Shown here: one piece after another, positions 22,173 to 33,662 of the stretch
Layout of the letters: each line of letters begins with the position of its first letter
How positions within the stretch are numbered: position 1 is the first letter of the stretch
Origin: Oscheius dolichura
Taxonomy: Eukaryota > Nematoda > Chromadorea > Rhabditida > Rhabditidae
Assembly (NCBI GenBank): GCA_932521035.1
Contig: OW051495.1
Location: forward strand, 7,812,001 to 7,876,000
Direction of reading: 5' to 3'
Length of the DNA: 64,000 nucleotides
Translations under genes and position numbers: made by a program
Notes under the pieces: generated by a model
The model's database searches: none
What the model was told of the DNA's origin: nothing
Seen by the model: only the letters and a program-made list of their open reading frames with translations

Positions 22173-25100
22173 ATGGGTGAAAGGAGGGAGAGCCTCACCT
22201 ATGAGAAGCTGCCTCTAGAAATGGAGGATCCTCTTGTGGAGGAGGTTATCGAGGCCCCCGCCCCAGTAAAAGTCAGTACCTTGGATGATTTAGCTAAAAT
22301 GGGCCGCTATGCCCTGCTAGTTATTTTATTCTCTGAATTTTGTTTACTTCAAGGAGCCGGGAACATGACCTACATGATCTTTGGAGGTTTGCACCAGTTC
22401 GTTCATGAAAAGGAGGGAATTCCAGGCGCGGCACCGAAAGTATCCTGTATCGGGGAGAATTTCACAATAGAGAATGTCTGCGCAGAGTATGGGTCGACTT
22501 GGAAAGAACTGAAGAATTGCACAATACACAAAGAATACGAATTTAAAAGTATCAATGTCGAGGTAAGAAATTATTTGGAAGAAATTAGAAAATGTATTTC
22601 CAGTTCGATCTATTGTGTAAAGACGGCTCCTGGGTTAAATGGAGCATTTCTGTACAAATGTTTGGAGTCCTATTGGGAACGCTATTCACTGGAATGATGT
22701 CTGATATGTTCGGAAGGTTGAGGGTAAGTTGGGGGTTTACTGTAGCCGTTTTCAATGTCTTCAAACACTTTTCTGACTAAATATGGTTCCCAGTATGGCG
22801 GGTTCTTGTTTCCCTCCAAGAAACGCCTACTGTTATTGTTCCGCGATATTCAATCCAACTTCTTCCAGACTCTCTCAATCTCCGTTCTCTTCTCTACCCT
22901 TTTTGGTATTTTGTGTACTACTCCAACGAGTTTTGCCTGGTTGACAATCTTCCGGACAGCTCAAGGCCCTTTTACTGGGGGAATTATTGGGTAAGTCTTT
23001 ACTTTACCTGTTATATTGGCTCTTGGGCCACTTCCCTATAAATGTTGTCGGTTTAGGACATTCTTGGTCTATTTGACAGAACAAATCCCAAAAAAGCACC
23101 GCTTCGCCGTCTCTACAATAGTTGCCTGGTCCTTCAACTACATTATAGTCACTCTAATGGGTAAAACGGCTCACATATTCGGTTAATATAGGTCAATTTC
23201 AGCTTATTTCTGCCAAGATTGGAGGACATTCCAGATTTATATCCTGATTTGTAGTTCTCCTGCCTATATCTTCTACTGGTAATTAATTTCCCTGCCTTTT
23301 TAAAACTAAACGCTTTCCAGGTTCGTGTATGAGTCACCCCGCTGGTTAGTCCAACACGGACGCCTTGACGAGGCTCGCAAGATCCTGGAAAAGATCCAAG
23401 CCCGCGACGGGGAGGACCCGGACCGCCGTAAGGAAATAGCTAAGCTATTGGAAGTAGAATATCAGGTATTTACTCTCTTTATAGATCTTTATAGAGACAA
23501 TTTACAAAGTGTATACATTTGCTTATAATTCTGGAGGGTAAAGCCTTCTTCCTCTAGTCCCGAGTGGCGGAGGGACTAGTGATGGTGGGGATCCTGATGG
23601 TGGTGAGGATCCTGGTGGTGGGGCTCTACGTGATGAGTGTCATGGACGTGGGGGGCACTCTGTTCGTGGTCTGGAAATGGAGAAATAATTGGGAAATTCC
23701 ACCATGGTAGCCCCTTTCTTGGAATGTGAACTGTGGCGCGTTGTGTAAACTACAGCAGTTCGCCGGGGAATGGTCTCGCAGCGGAAAAATCGGGATCTTC
23801 TAGGCTCTCTCTTTTTACACTTATAGGTAGAAGCACAGTTAGACAGGAAACGCGGTGAGGCCCCCTCCTTTCTTAGAAAATTCACTCACGATGGCCCGGC
23901 TCGTGGCAGTGCTGGTCCCCAGTGTGGTGAACCTCATGATGTCCATCTCCTGGATGATGGTGATGGTCATCGTGATGCTCGTGGACGTCGTGGTGTTCTC
24001 CGTGGTGTGACATGCTGAATCTCTCTAGTTACATTCAAAATTTCCCAATTTAATGAAGAAAAAAGGACATAAATAACAAGATAGCACACCCTATCAGGAA
24101 CGGGGCTTTTATACTGTGCCCCCTTCCCTCTAGTTTCTGATCTATGTAGATGGGAAAAGGGCGGAGTGAAAGGGTAAGCCAAAGCGGGCACAGTGAGTCA
24201 GTTGGGCTTAGGCAGGCGGAGAGAGTATTGAGTCAGCTTTGTTAGCATTCTGTGCCAATACGGACAGCCATCTAGGGGTATGGAATTGTAAGCTTCACAG
24301 CGAAGTTCGAGTGGGGAGATAGGAAGAGAAAGGGGGGCTATTGGCATGAGGTAAATACCTTGAGAACGGCAGGATAGGGGCAAGGACTGAGGACGAAGGG
24401 GCTGGGAACGGCGACAACCTCCTTCTTCCTCTGTCTAGACTCCAAAATTTGCCCAGGAAGGGATCGGAATCCGTCTTGACTCCCAAACTCTCAGTGAGGA
24501 TTCTGGACCAAACTGAAGGATGGGTTACAGTGGCTGGAGGGAACCTGAAATTGAACTCAACAGAGTTGAGGCAGTTTACCAGCGCCACAGCGAAAAGCCA
24601 CAGTTAGACAATCCACTGAAGAGTGTTTTCCACTGTCTAACTGAAGATCAAAAGTTACCGTTAGACAGGAAAGGTCTTCTAAATACCACTATCTAGTCAG
24701 CTGAACGAAAATATTTGATGTTTTTCGCAAAAATTCCCATAAACCCCGTAAACCTATGCCACTGCTCCTTCCCCCACTGTCTAACTGTGGCTGTATTCTA
24801 CTTTTTTCGTTCTTTCTGACTACTCTCCTGATCTTCAAGAAACTTTCCATCGTATGACTCTTCGTTTTTTCCCCCTTTTTTCGCTTATGACGCTGTGTTC
24901 CTTGGTTTTCCCCCAGCTATTTGGCTTCTTCCCCCTTTTCCCTTTCCATATCAGCTGTAAAAATCCCATGCTTTTTGGCATTCTTCTGCTTCCAACTGTC
25001 TATTTTTAGGCTCAACATGCCCGCGAGGAGAAGAAGCCCCTCTGCAATGTGCATCACCTCTTCCAAAACCGGAAGTTGTCCTGCTACGTGGGCGTTGTCA

Positions 25101-26524
25101 GCCTGGGAGTGTGAGTTATCCCGACGTGTTGTTGTTTTCTAGCTTCTAGTCTCTGCCCCTTCTGATAAGGGGTGGTAAAAATACGTGGAAAGCGCTAAAA
25201 ATTGAGTGCGAGGAAGGGAAGAAAAACAGATAAAATCGGTTGTAAGCCATAAAGATTGGGGTACAGAGAAAGAACACAAAGGAAGGAATATCCATTTTAA
25301 CAACAAAAAAAAACAAAGAAAATTCGCTTTATTCTCAATTATTTATCAATCAGATGATGGGGGCCTGGCAAGCCGTCAAACAACTCTTTCGATCAGGAAA
25401 GTTGTTCTTATTTCCATCACAGCCGCCGTAGATGAACTCGACGCAATCATTCTTTAGAGGGTCATAAGCTCAGCGACGAAGGATTGCTCGGCAGAATCCA
25501 GGGTCTATTGGTAGATAACAGGAAGATGGGAAAGAGAGAATGCGAAGTCTGGGAAACTGTTTCACTGGAGTTTGTTCCATTTTTGAAGTAAGCCGCAAAC
25601 AAAACCCAGTCTGGCGATGGGGCGTATTTACAGAGGGGTATACTTTTCAAATAATAGGGTTACGGTGTATTTGTCTCTTTGGGACCGAAAATGGAGCAGA
25701 AAAAAAATTCAATCCCTGGTCCTCTTTTCCCAAGTGGTCCTGATTGTAAGACCCTACTTTATGGAGAGAAAAAAGACTGACGCTTGTCTCTGGAATTAAA
25801 AAGGGAATTACTGTATTATCTTCCTTTATTAAAAAGCGAATTTCCAGTTTCATCACCAGCATGACCAACTACGCCCTGGCTTTCAACTTGGACAAACTCT
25901 CCGGTTCCATTTTCATCAATGCCCTCTGTTTGGGAATTATCCGCTGGAGCATTAACCTCATCACAGGACTCTTGGATTATAAAATGAATGCTCTGGGAAG
26001 AAAGTGTGTCCACTTCATCTCACAAGGACTTACCGGGGTGGCGATTAGTATAATTGCTGTGGTGTATCTTCTAGGAAAGGGAGAAGAATACTCGACGGTG
26101 ACCAGGGTCTGCACCATCTGGGCTACGTCTATGAGCACTCAGGTAGAGGAAATTACTCTTGATACAAAAGAAGTTTTCAGGTTTTCATAACGAAAAGTGT
26201 CGTGACAATGGAGATCTTCCCTACATTATTGAGAAACCAGGCAATATCATTCAAGAGCATCTTTAGTAGGATTGGAATCATTGTAGCTCCTCAGATTTTC
26301 TTATTGGTGAATTTTTTTCAGGTTTCAGCTAAAAATATTCCCATTTTCAGAGTTCCTGGCCCGTCATCCCCTACTCCATACTGTCCCTTCTAATAATATT
26401 CGACGCCTTCCTCTTCCAAGTCTCCATTCCCGAGACTAAAGGCCTGAATCTACCGGATAGAATACCCCACGAAGCGGCGGTAGAAGAAAAAAGAGAGCCG
26501 TTGATCAACAAAAATCTAGCTTAA
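22173..26524 (+). CDS. organic cation/carnitine transporter-like, SLC22 (MFS) family
   Basis: Ten exons: 22173-22562, 22604-22723, 22869-22990, 23057-23160, 23203-23278, 23321-23465, 25010-25110, 25848-26142, 26181-26306 and 26351-26524; 550 residues with matching phases. Twelve-helix MFS architecture: TM1 near residues 45-70, a large extracellular loop with Cys and N-glycosylation sites (NFT, NCT), the MFS signature GMMSDMFGR after TM2, a WFVYESPRWL signature after TM6 and PETKG after TM12, all typical of SLC22. It should sit in the plasma membrane and move organic cations or carnitine-like zwitterions; the substrate cannot be read from sequence. Intron 6 (1,544 bp) contains an antisense His-rich gene and an inverted-repeat element. 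The stop is 84 bp from the convergent chemoreceptor stop. Confidence 0.93.
23576..24013 (-). CDS. histidine-rich small protein nested in transporter intron
   Basis: Two exons, 24013-23890 and 23670-23576, separated by a 219 bp GTGAGT...TTTCCAG intron of phase 1, give 72 residues, 32 of them His (44%). The sequence is built of EHHDVHEHHDD, HHHHPGDGHHEVHH and, near the end, DPHHHQDPHHH. There is one Cys, no signal peptide, no hydrophobic segment and almost no Lys or Arg, so the protein is probably intracellular and acidic to neutral. His-rich proteins bind zinc, copper, nickel or haem; metal storage or buffering is inference. A strong TTCAG lies 2 bases before the start codon. It lies entirely inside intron 6 of the SLC22-type gene on the other strand. 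I recognise no family. Confidence 0.7.
24596..24792. repeat. inverted-repeat element with TGTCTAACTGTGGCT ends
   Basis: AGCCACAGTTAGACA at the left end is exactly reverse-complemented at the right end (TGTCTAACTGTGGCT), 197 bp overall, with two more internal TGTCTAAC/GTTAGACA motifs. Similar GTTAGACAG motifs occur singly at about 12898, 19540 and 23834. A small non-autonomous element is likely; it lies in transporter intron 6. Confidence 0.55.
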
Positions 26525-26608
26525 AACTACATTTACGGGATATTTGTTATATTCTTTATGTACAGTATGGCCTAAATAAACGAGTTTAAATAAATCTGGC
26601 AGGGGGGT

Positions 26609-27130
26609 TTAATTGTTGCTTGAGGGGATGTTAGAGGTGTGAGAGAGGTTTGATCGATTGTTAAAATTGGGATGTTCAGGATTGGAGGGGCCGACGGAAG
26701 AGGGAAGGTAGCTGCGGCGGCAGAAGAAGGCCAACAGGGCGCGGCGGTAGTCTCCGATAAAATAGAAGACCAGAAGAGGGTCGAGAACCTGAAAGTTTAC
26801 TATTTATTGTAAAATTTTGTAAGTTTTTACCTGAGCAAACGTCATAATGTCTCCGAATAGGCCAAGAATTTCACCTAGATTCACCTGGAAGAGGGCCAAG
26901 AGCCAGGAGATTAGAGGCGGGGAAAAGGTGAAGAGGAACGGTAGAAGGGTCTGAAACAAAGGACTTATCAAAATTTCCGCCAACATTTGACCAATTTTTA
27001 TACCGTAACCGGTTCGACATTTTTTGTGAACAAGGTTTGGTCATTCATTCTTTGACCAACGCTTCTCCAAGATGGCTGCTCCTTCGCCTTCTTCTGAAGA
27101 AATCGCCAAAGAGAAACCGCCAAAGTTGTG

Positions 27131-27185
<55 letters not shown>

Positions 27186-28456
27186 ATCGATTGAGCGTCC
27201 TCTTCTCTCCCATTTATGTTTCCCCGCTTACCTGTGACAGTAACAACCAGAACAGTTTCTTATGATAGGTGTGTTTTTTCCTGGCAATGTTCATCGAAGT
27301 CCTCAAAGCTTTGACGATCCCATAAATACAGTAATTGATGATTCCGGAGCAAGTAAAGACCATGGCGGCAAATGACCACATACAGACTACCATCTTCGGG
27401 TTTGTTCGACCGTTTTTCTGAAAATGGTCTCTTAATTTCATTAAAACAGTACTCACAATGACGTCTGATCCAATATAAGCCATTTCTGCGATGGGTCGAT
27501 GAGTTGCTTCCCAAGCGGGAACTTCAAAAATAGCGTCAGACTCTGCTGTAGGACGGAGAGCCGTTACCGCTGTTCCGACAAGGTAAGAAGCCACAATGAA
27601 GGGGATACTGTAGATGAAGACGGCTTTGGATGGTCGCTTGAACCAGACAAGGGCTTCCGGTCTAAAAATGAGGAGTATTCAAATAAAAGAGGAAGAAATA
27701 CCGAGTCATGACGAGGTACCGATAAATGAAGCAAAGGGTAAGAACCAGGACTATCATAGCATGGGTATAGACGAAGGTAAAGATGATAATTGTACCAATT
27801 TCACGAGGGAAGAGAGGTAATTGTTGGTAAAACATTAGACCCTTTTCAGAAACGTAGAAAGTCTGGAAATTTAAGGGATTAGATACAGTACAGTTAAAGT
27901 GCGGTTAATCAGACTTTACACCTTGTAAGCAACCGAAATATAAGGACATTCTAAGGTCGGTCGGGTGAATTCTTATTATTTAGAGTGTACAATATTCTCA
28001 CGAAGTGAAACTTCAAAGATTATCTGTCTGTGAAAAGAAGAAAGTCAACAAAAGGGGGGAGTTCTTACTCTATTGCACTTCCCAGTCTGGTTAGAACTCA
28101 AATTTCAATTGTCAAGATCCACCCCTTGTTAAGACCAAAATGACGCTGAATTTTTAAAGATTCTAACGGCTACAGTATTCCAGTTAACTCCGAGTTATTC
28201 TTGTTTTGTGTCGGGAAAAGGAAACGTGACCAAGAAATTGTTTTAGTCTTGTGACCCCACTTACCGGTAATGTTAGCAATTGTGTTAGAGAATAAATAGC
28301 CGCGTCCAGAGTATACAGCAATAGTAAATAACGATAGGATCCAATGTGATTAGAGGATCGGAATAGGATTATTGGAATGAGGAGAGTATTAAAAGACACG
28401 CCGAGAAGGCCACTAACAGCTGCGAAGATCCGCGACCAAGTCCAATCCATCTCCAT
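26609..28456 (-). CDS. Str-type seven-transmembrane chemoreceptor, copy 1
   Basis: Six exons: 28456-28265, 27862-27702, 27661-27457, 27417-27232, 26950-26831 and 26788-26609; 347 residues, the usual Str size. Family hallmarks: IGSYRYLLLLYTLDAAIYS in TM2, a FIYRYLVMTRPE motif after TM3 (the DRY-like position), a basic third loop and a DPLLVFYFIGDYRRA C-terminal helix. These receptors sit in the cilia of chemosensory neurons and signal through G proteins; the ligand is unknown. The Asn/Ser-rich C-tail (NPEHPNFNNRSN) is cytoplasmic. Intron 1 is 402 bp and intron 4 (281 bp) carries an (AT)n microsatellite. The coding frame is intact. A second Str gene lies 2.2 kb upstream on the same strand, so the pair probably arose by duplication. 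Confidence 0.9.
27136..27182. repeat. (AT)n microsatellite, about 23 units
   Basis: Uninterrupted alternating A/T of about 46 bp inside intron 4 of the Str gene. Confidence 0.97.
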
Positions 28457-28862
28457 TTCTTAAAGTAAAAATATCAACGAATGGGTTCAAAATGCTACTC
28501 TTTTTCTAGGAATAGACACGGTGATGTTAACAGATCACTGGAGGAATTAAATAGAGCTCAAAAAGGATGAATTATTCCAGGCTGACAAATTCGGGGCGCG
28601 TGTCTCGGGTTTGAGGAGTACGCACACAATTTTCCCGCCTTCGTTGGGAAAATTAAGTCCGTGGGAAAGTGGCGAAAGTAAGGAGAAATGCAGGTAAAAA
28701 CAGAAACTGGTGTCTAGTAAATTTTCTATTGTAAAATATTCAGCCGACAGCTGAAAGCCTAGAGTTCAAAGAGCTATATCTTATACTTATACCTGGCCGG
28801 GAGTGGAAATTACCGCAATTTCAATAAATTAGCCGGAAATGAGTGCCATTTTAAAGGGCAAT

Positions 28863-28881
28863 GGGGGGGGGGGGGGGGGGG
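28863..28881. repeat. poly-G run (19 G)
   Basis: Homopolymer upstream of the first Str gene. Length is likely variable and hard to sequence accurately. Confidence 0.95.
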
Positions 28882-30476
28882 TAAAGGAACTATGACAGTG
28901 ATTGTGGAGCCCGGGAGGCCGAGAAGGAAATTACCCGGAGCAATTTGGAAAGGGCAGCCTAACGGTCCTAGTTCTCTCTTCCTTCTCCTGCGATTTTTTT
29001 CAGAAAAAAAGGAGGGGATCTTGTACTATTCTACAAGAATAGGATGTGGCAGAGTGTATCTGACAAGCAGATGAGAAAACGGTAAAGCAGCGCAAGGATC
29101 TCCTGGTAGGCACTCTACAGCCTTTCCCCCTCCTAGTCGCAAACAGTGGTGAGAAGTTCTACACAATTTTGCTGCAGCTTGCAAAGAAGAAGGACGAGAA
29201 GAATTTCGACCTTTCACCCAGGAGAGAATAAAGAAATTCGCCGCCTGGGAAGTTAACGAGAGCCCGAAGAATTTCAATTGACCGGAGCTGGGAACCGCCA
29301 ATCGTAATCTCCACCCATGTTTCCTACTTCCCACAGTTAAAAAGTTTTCAATAAGACTTACAGAGACCATCCACCAGGCTATGTGTCTTGAAGCGATATA
29401 TTTTGTCGCCGTCTCTGAAAAATACAAGATGAATCGAGGAGAGCAAAAACCAAAGAAGAGCTGACCAAGGGAACGGAACGAACTCGTCATCAGGGCCAGT
29501 GACGCCGCATAGACCATAATGTTAATGTTAATAATGTTCAGCACCGTTTAACCCCCCAGAGAAAAATAAAACAGCGAGCACATGGCCTTGCCGAGTTATA
29601 AGGGCTGGAAGTTGGACATATCCGGGGGGTATTTCGTCGTAAAGCAAGACTCTGTTTGGTAAGACCAGAAACTTTGAACCCTCATAACTCAGCATGGCAA
29701 TGGACTCGGCAGCTGAAAATTTGTTTTCCGGGGCTCCAAAGGATGCTGAACACAGTAGTATAGAACACAGTAGTCTTTTGATCTGACCCCAACCTTGCGG
29801 GGCTCCCTAGGTTTCCGCCCTTTGTGCATGGTCTTTTTCATATTTGATTCCTAATTTAAATGACTACAAAGACCAACAACCAAGAGCTCAGCGAGCCATA
29901 ATAGACAAGGGGATGTTTTGCGTTGTCTCGCCCGGTAGTAGACGGAAATATATTATATGGAAGAATTCTGTAGAATTATGGGAATGACGGTATCTGGAAC
30001 GTACTCTATTCCTGGTGTTAGTCGCTAGAATGAGGATAAATAGACACACAGCCGGTTGCAATAAAAATGAGCTCGAGATGAATAGATGAAATTAGACTCG
30101 CAAGTGACGGAATGGTGGCCTTCCTTGATGATAATGAATTGAAATATCGGCCCCGAAAATTGAATAAAGTTCGAGATCAGCTGCCTCCATCAGGGTTCGT
30201 GAGAATGTACTCTCACAAACGGGTACCTTTGATTGTTTGACAAGGAGGAAATGAGGTGAAATTGTTTTGCGTAGAATGCTCTAAAAATGGAGGAAATGTT
30301 GTGGAGTCCTGCTAGCTGATGGCAGGATAGAAAGGGGACTCTTCTGGGAAACAGGGAAACTCTCCTATCAAATTGCCTGTTCGCCCTTTGTATCTGGAAT
30401 AATATGTAGATGCTTCCCCTGTTCTATCCAGAAAACAATATCTTCAGTAATTACGGCTTGATGGCTTTCTAACACG

Positions 30477-30585
30477 GGCCCGCACCCATAAAATCTCAGC
30501 AGTTCAATTTGTTTTAACTGGGCGTGCTACAAAGCTACCTCGTCTGTCTTCTCTTCGTGATGCCGATACTTTACGGGTGCGGGCC
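30477..30585. mobile_element. MITE-like element, family A copy 2 (109 bp)
   Basis: Left end GGCCCGCACCCATAAAATCT and right end ATACTTTACGGGTGCGGGCC are imperfect inverted repeats matching the family A termini at 12058-12159. It lies 62 bp below the stop of the second Str receptor, probably in or next to its 3' UTR. Confidence 0.7.
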
Positions 30586-30647
30586 ACCGAGCCAAAATGA
30601 AATAACGAAACCGTTCCACCATTTTATTTGAATCTTTTCCAAACCGT

Positions 30648-31906
30648 TCATTGTTGTGAAATCTTTGAAGTAATGGGCGCCACCCCGGACTGACTTGCAG
30701 TTCCCGCGACACTCTTCTTCCACCGTCTCTTCAACAAAAAATAGACAACAACCAGCGGTTCAAAAACAGAATAAGAGACAATAGCCAGCATGAGCAACTC
30801 TCCGACACTGAAAAAAAAATGAAGAGTTACAGTTACTTCTTCTCTAGTCGTTCGGTTGTCTATTCTCACCTTCCAATTTCAACGAAGAATGGCCCCAAAA
30901 GGACAATAACACAAGGAGTATGGAGAAGGAGAAGGGGGACGATCGTCTAAATTGACTTTGTTTTAAAATAGAACGGTACCTGGACCAGTAGCAAGTTAAA
31001 GAGGGTCTTGTTCATCTCGATAGCGTTGGGACTCATGTGAGAAAGGGCTAACGTCTTAAATGTTGTCAACAGTTTTCTCTAAACATTGAGTTACTCACAT
31101 TCTTAATCGTCTGATGTATTTTCCACCCGCAGAAGATCATCATCCCAATGAGTATCGTGTTCCCAGTCATGAGTATTGTCATTCCAATACAACCACTCCA
31201 ATTGATCACGAGATCTCCATCTTGTCCTTTCTTCATGTAGAGCATAACGACTCCTTGCATTTCTCTAGCCGTGAGATTCGCCTTGATCGGACCGTCGTCT
31301 CCTACATAATCATAGTAATCCTCACTGGGACTGTGGTTAATCATGAAATTAACAGCAGCTATGAAAGCATAGGTCAAGTAGGAAGGAATGGCCACGAGGG
31401 AGACAGTCTTGATGGAGAGATATTGCCGATATTCGATTCTGAAAACGGTCAAATGGATTAAAATCACTGACATCTACTCACCGACAAAGAACAATATACC
31501 TAAACAGGAAATGTAAAGCTTCTACGAAGATTTGAAGCAAAAATACGACACATAGCCATGTTGAGCAGAAATAAGCCGGCCCGGCTCCAAGATGCCGAAT
31601 TGGACCGCTAGTATAAACGACGATCAAGTAGCGTTTAAAGAAGTACTTCTACAACACAATTAATATTATTTTTCTCTAGTTTTTTTTTCGTATAAAACTT
31701 ACCGGGAGAGTGAAAGTATCCACAGAGGAGTGGAGCATATTATTGATAGAAAATAGCGCCATGACGATTTTGTACGACCCGAGGGAATATTTACTGAAGT
31801 AGATTGAGAGAGGAACAGCTATGAAATTTAGAAATAGAGCAATTATACAGCTGGCAATGGTGAGGGGAAGGTAATACTGCTCTTCCAGTATCCATATTCC
31901 AGCCAT
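30648..31906 (-). CDS. Str-type seven-transmembrane chemoreceptor, copy 2
   Basis: Six exons: 31906-31703, 31648-31482, 31438-31099, 31054-30980, 30946-30870 and 30807-30648; 340 residues. SLGSYKIVMALFSINNMLHS in TM2 and FRYIVLCRIEYRQYLS after TM3 match the Str family and the first copy, although the two proteins are clearly diverged. The second extracellular region is long and acidic (SEDYYDYVGDDG) with one N-glycosylation site. TLALSHMSPNAIEMNKTLFN fits the conserved TM6 approach. The C-tail ends KISQQ. Between exons 3 and 4 I use the second TTTAAG acceptor, because the nearer TTTAG would leave a 20 bp intron and a frameshift. Intron 4 (33 bp) is short. Expected to act in sensory cilia; ligand unknown. 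Confidence 0.87.
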
Positions 31907-32437
31907 TTTGGAGTGGGGAATAGAGTGAGGAAGAGCAGGTAGACAACTGACTTGGGTTGTTTTCCCGCTAGCTGGATGAACTAATCACCACTCCGGGGAG
32001 TTAAATACGGTGATTATAATAAGGGTTTTCTTGTCTGGATAACGAAACGGGGGTGAAAAAGTGTAGAGGAAAGTACAGCACGTCAGCTAATGATTAAAAT
32101 GTTCCAACTTTTACTGGAGTCAGCTGAGAACGTTTTCTTCTTTTCTTTGTTGCAGGGGTTCAACTAGAGCATGTTCGAGCAGTGGTTGAAAGCTGTCATG
32201 ATTCTGGCTAATTCTTCCTTCCTAGACTTATGAAACCACAAATTTCGTGGCATTGTGGGACAGGGATTGAGGAAAGCACCAGGACCTGGTAGTCATAGAG
32301 ATTTTGCAGTGAAAAGGACAAGATTATACTTTATTTTAAACGGATATTGTATTGAAAGTATTGACGGAAGTCGAAGAACGTGAAGGGTTGGACGGTGAGC
32401 AAGGAAGGTGACCTTTGGACTGTCTTCGAGATTCTCC
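31907..32437. other. intergenic, no gene seen
   Basis: 530 bp between the second Str receptor's start and the end of the Lys-rich gene (both -). It should hold the receptor promoter and the Lys-rich gene's 3' end. No open frame or repeat of note. Confidence 0.5.
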
Positions 32438-33240
32438 TTATGCTCTAGGTCGAGCCCTCTTAGCCCGGCCCCCCTTGGCTCGTGTAGCGGCGGCCTTTCT
32501 CTTGGCGGGTTCTTTGGCGGCGGCTTTGGCTGCCGGCTTCTTCTTTTCGACTAAATTCAGGCTTTGTTTGTTTAAAAAATGCTGTTAGTCTTACCCTTTA
32601 TGAGTTGTACAACGGCTGTCCTCTTGGCGGGTTCTTTGGCGGCAGCTTTGGAGGTTGGCTTATTCGTCTCGGCTAAATCCAGGGTTAGTTTACTTAAAAA
32701 TATAGGACAAACGTTGACGTGTGACAAAGTTTACGTCCATCGGAGAGAACTTCTGGAATCTAGCGCGGAAGTCGGCTAAATTTCGTTCATTAAACTCTGA
32801 AAAGACAAGCTTTGCTCACCGGGTATACTTTCGCGCAATTCGTTGGCTTCCTTCAATGCGTTCCTGTATAGTTCCACTTCCAGTAAGAATTCGTCAACCA
32901 TGCGTTTTGTCCCGGTGACATAGATCTTCGGGCGCCCATAGATCTGAAGGAGGCGCGAAAACTCATTCTGATACTCGGGATCGCCTTTCACCCACTCCAT
33001 CGGCTCTTCTCGCTATAAATTGGTATAGATTGAAATATATAGGAAGAGGCGTACGTTGATATGCTCGTAGGTATCGGCTACAGCATCAAGAGCCACCTGG
33101 GGTACTATCTCGCCGTATGCAAGATGCTGAAATAGCTCATGCTGCAGCTGGGCCTTATCTTCGTCGTTATCGAACTTTCTCCCTCTGGTGCCCAGAGCCC
33201 TGATGTGATTTTGCTGGATTAGTTCAGTCACGGTAGTCAT
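32438..33240 (-). CDS. unknown protein with tandem Lys/Ala-rich (H1-tail-like) exons
   Basis: Five exons: 33240-33055, 33012-32820, 32775-32713, 32672-32595 and 32550-32438; about 210 residues. The N-terminal two thirds is a charged, probably helical region (TELIQQNHIRAL, KDELFQ-like helices, EFSRLLQIYGRPKIYV) that I do not recognise. The last two exons each encode KP.(S/A)KAAAKEPAKR, resembling histone H1 or HMG tails, and the protein ends GGRAKRARPRA. Their flanking introns are also similar, so an exon-intron unit was duplicated. Such tails bind nucleic acid; nuclear localisation is inference. The donor of exon 3 is uncertain: GTTTGT gives a 40 bp intron and the right phase, while the stronger GTAAAC would break the frame. 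Start follows a TTCAG acceptor. Confidence 0.6.
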
Positions 33241-33662
33241 GATCTGAAGTGAAATACTATGAGGGAAGAGCAAGCAAAAATCAATTGGGATGAATCGGTA
33301 AAAGGGTAAAAAAGCCGTTCAAGTGACAAATGACAGCAAATGAAAATATCACGGGCTCTCTAAAAGCGACGCGTTTCAAACGAAAGCAGTTGATAGCACA
33401 GATGATTTTTCGCGTTCTTGAGGATACGATAGGGTTACTTATTATGAGAAAAGCCAACAAGTAGAATTCGAAATTTTTGTCACCGTAAGCCTTTTACAAG
33501 CTACCGTTAGTATTCAAAGGTAACCGGTCAAGTCTTCTCTACCGTAATCCGTCAGCATTTCAACCAGCTGCCATTGTTCGCTTTTTATTTGCGATACGCC
33601 GGTTGTTTCATAGTTAGGCCATAGTTCCCGACCTTTTTTCTAATTTTCAACTTTCAGAGCTG
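33241..33662. other. divergent promoter-sized gap
   Basis: About 420 bp between the Lys-rich gene (-) and the receptor-L-like gene (+), so it should drive both. It contains ACCGTAAGC/ACCGTAATC-type motifs, which recur across the window. A CTTTCAG acceptor sits 5 bases before the next ATG. No element is identifiable. Confidence 0.4.

Larger units (their letters stand above)
28457..30647. other. 2.2 kb between the two Str receptors; one unexplained ORF
   Basis: Contains a run of 19 G (28863-28881), a 172-codon minus-strand open frame (29026-29544) and a TIR element (30477-30585). The open frame begins MVYAASLALMTSS and has a hydrophobic start, but it matches no Str exon and has no clear partner exons; it may be chance or a decayed gene. 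No other gene is visible. Confidence 0.4.

Noticed and set aside
31073-31098. Nearer TTTAG acceptor in the second Str receptor
   Set aside because: It would leave a 20 bp intron; the TTTAAG 24 bp further on restores both intron size and the conserved frame.
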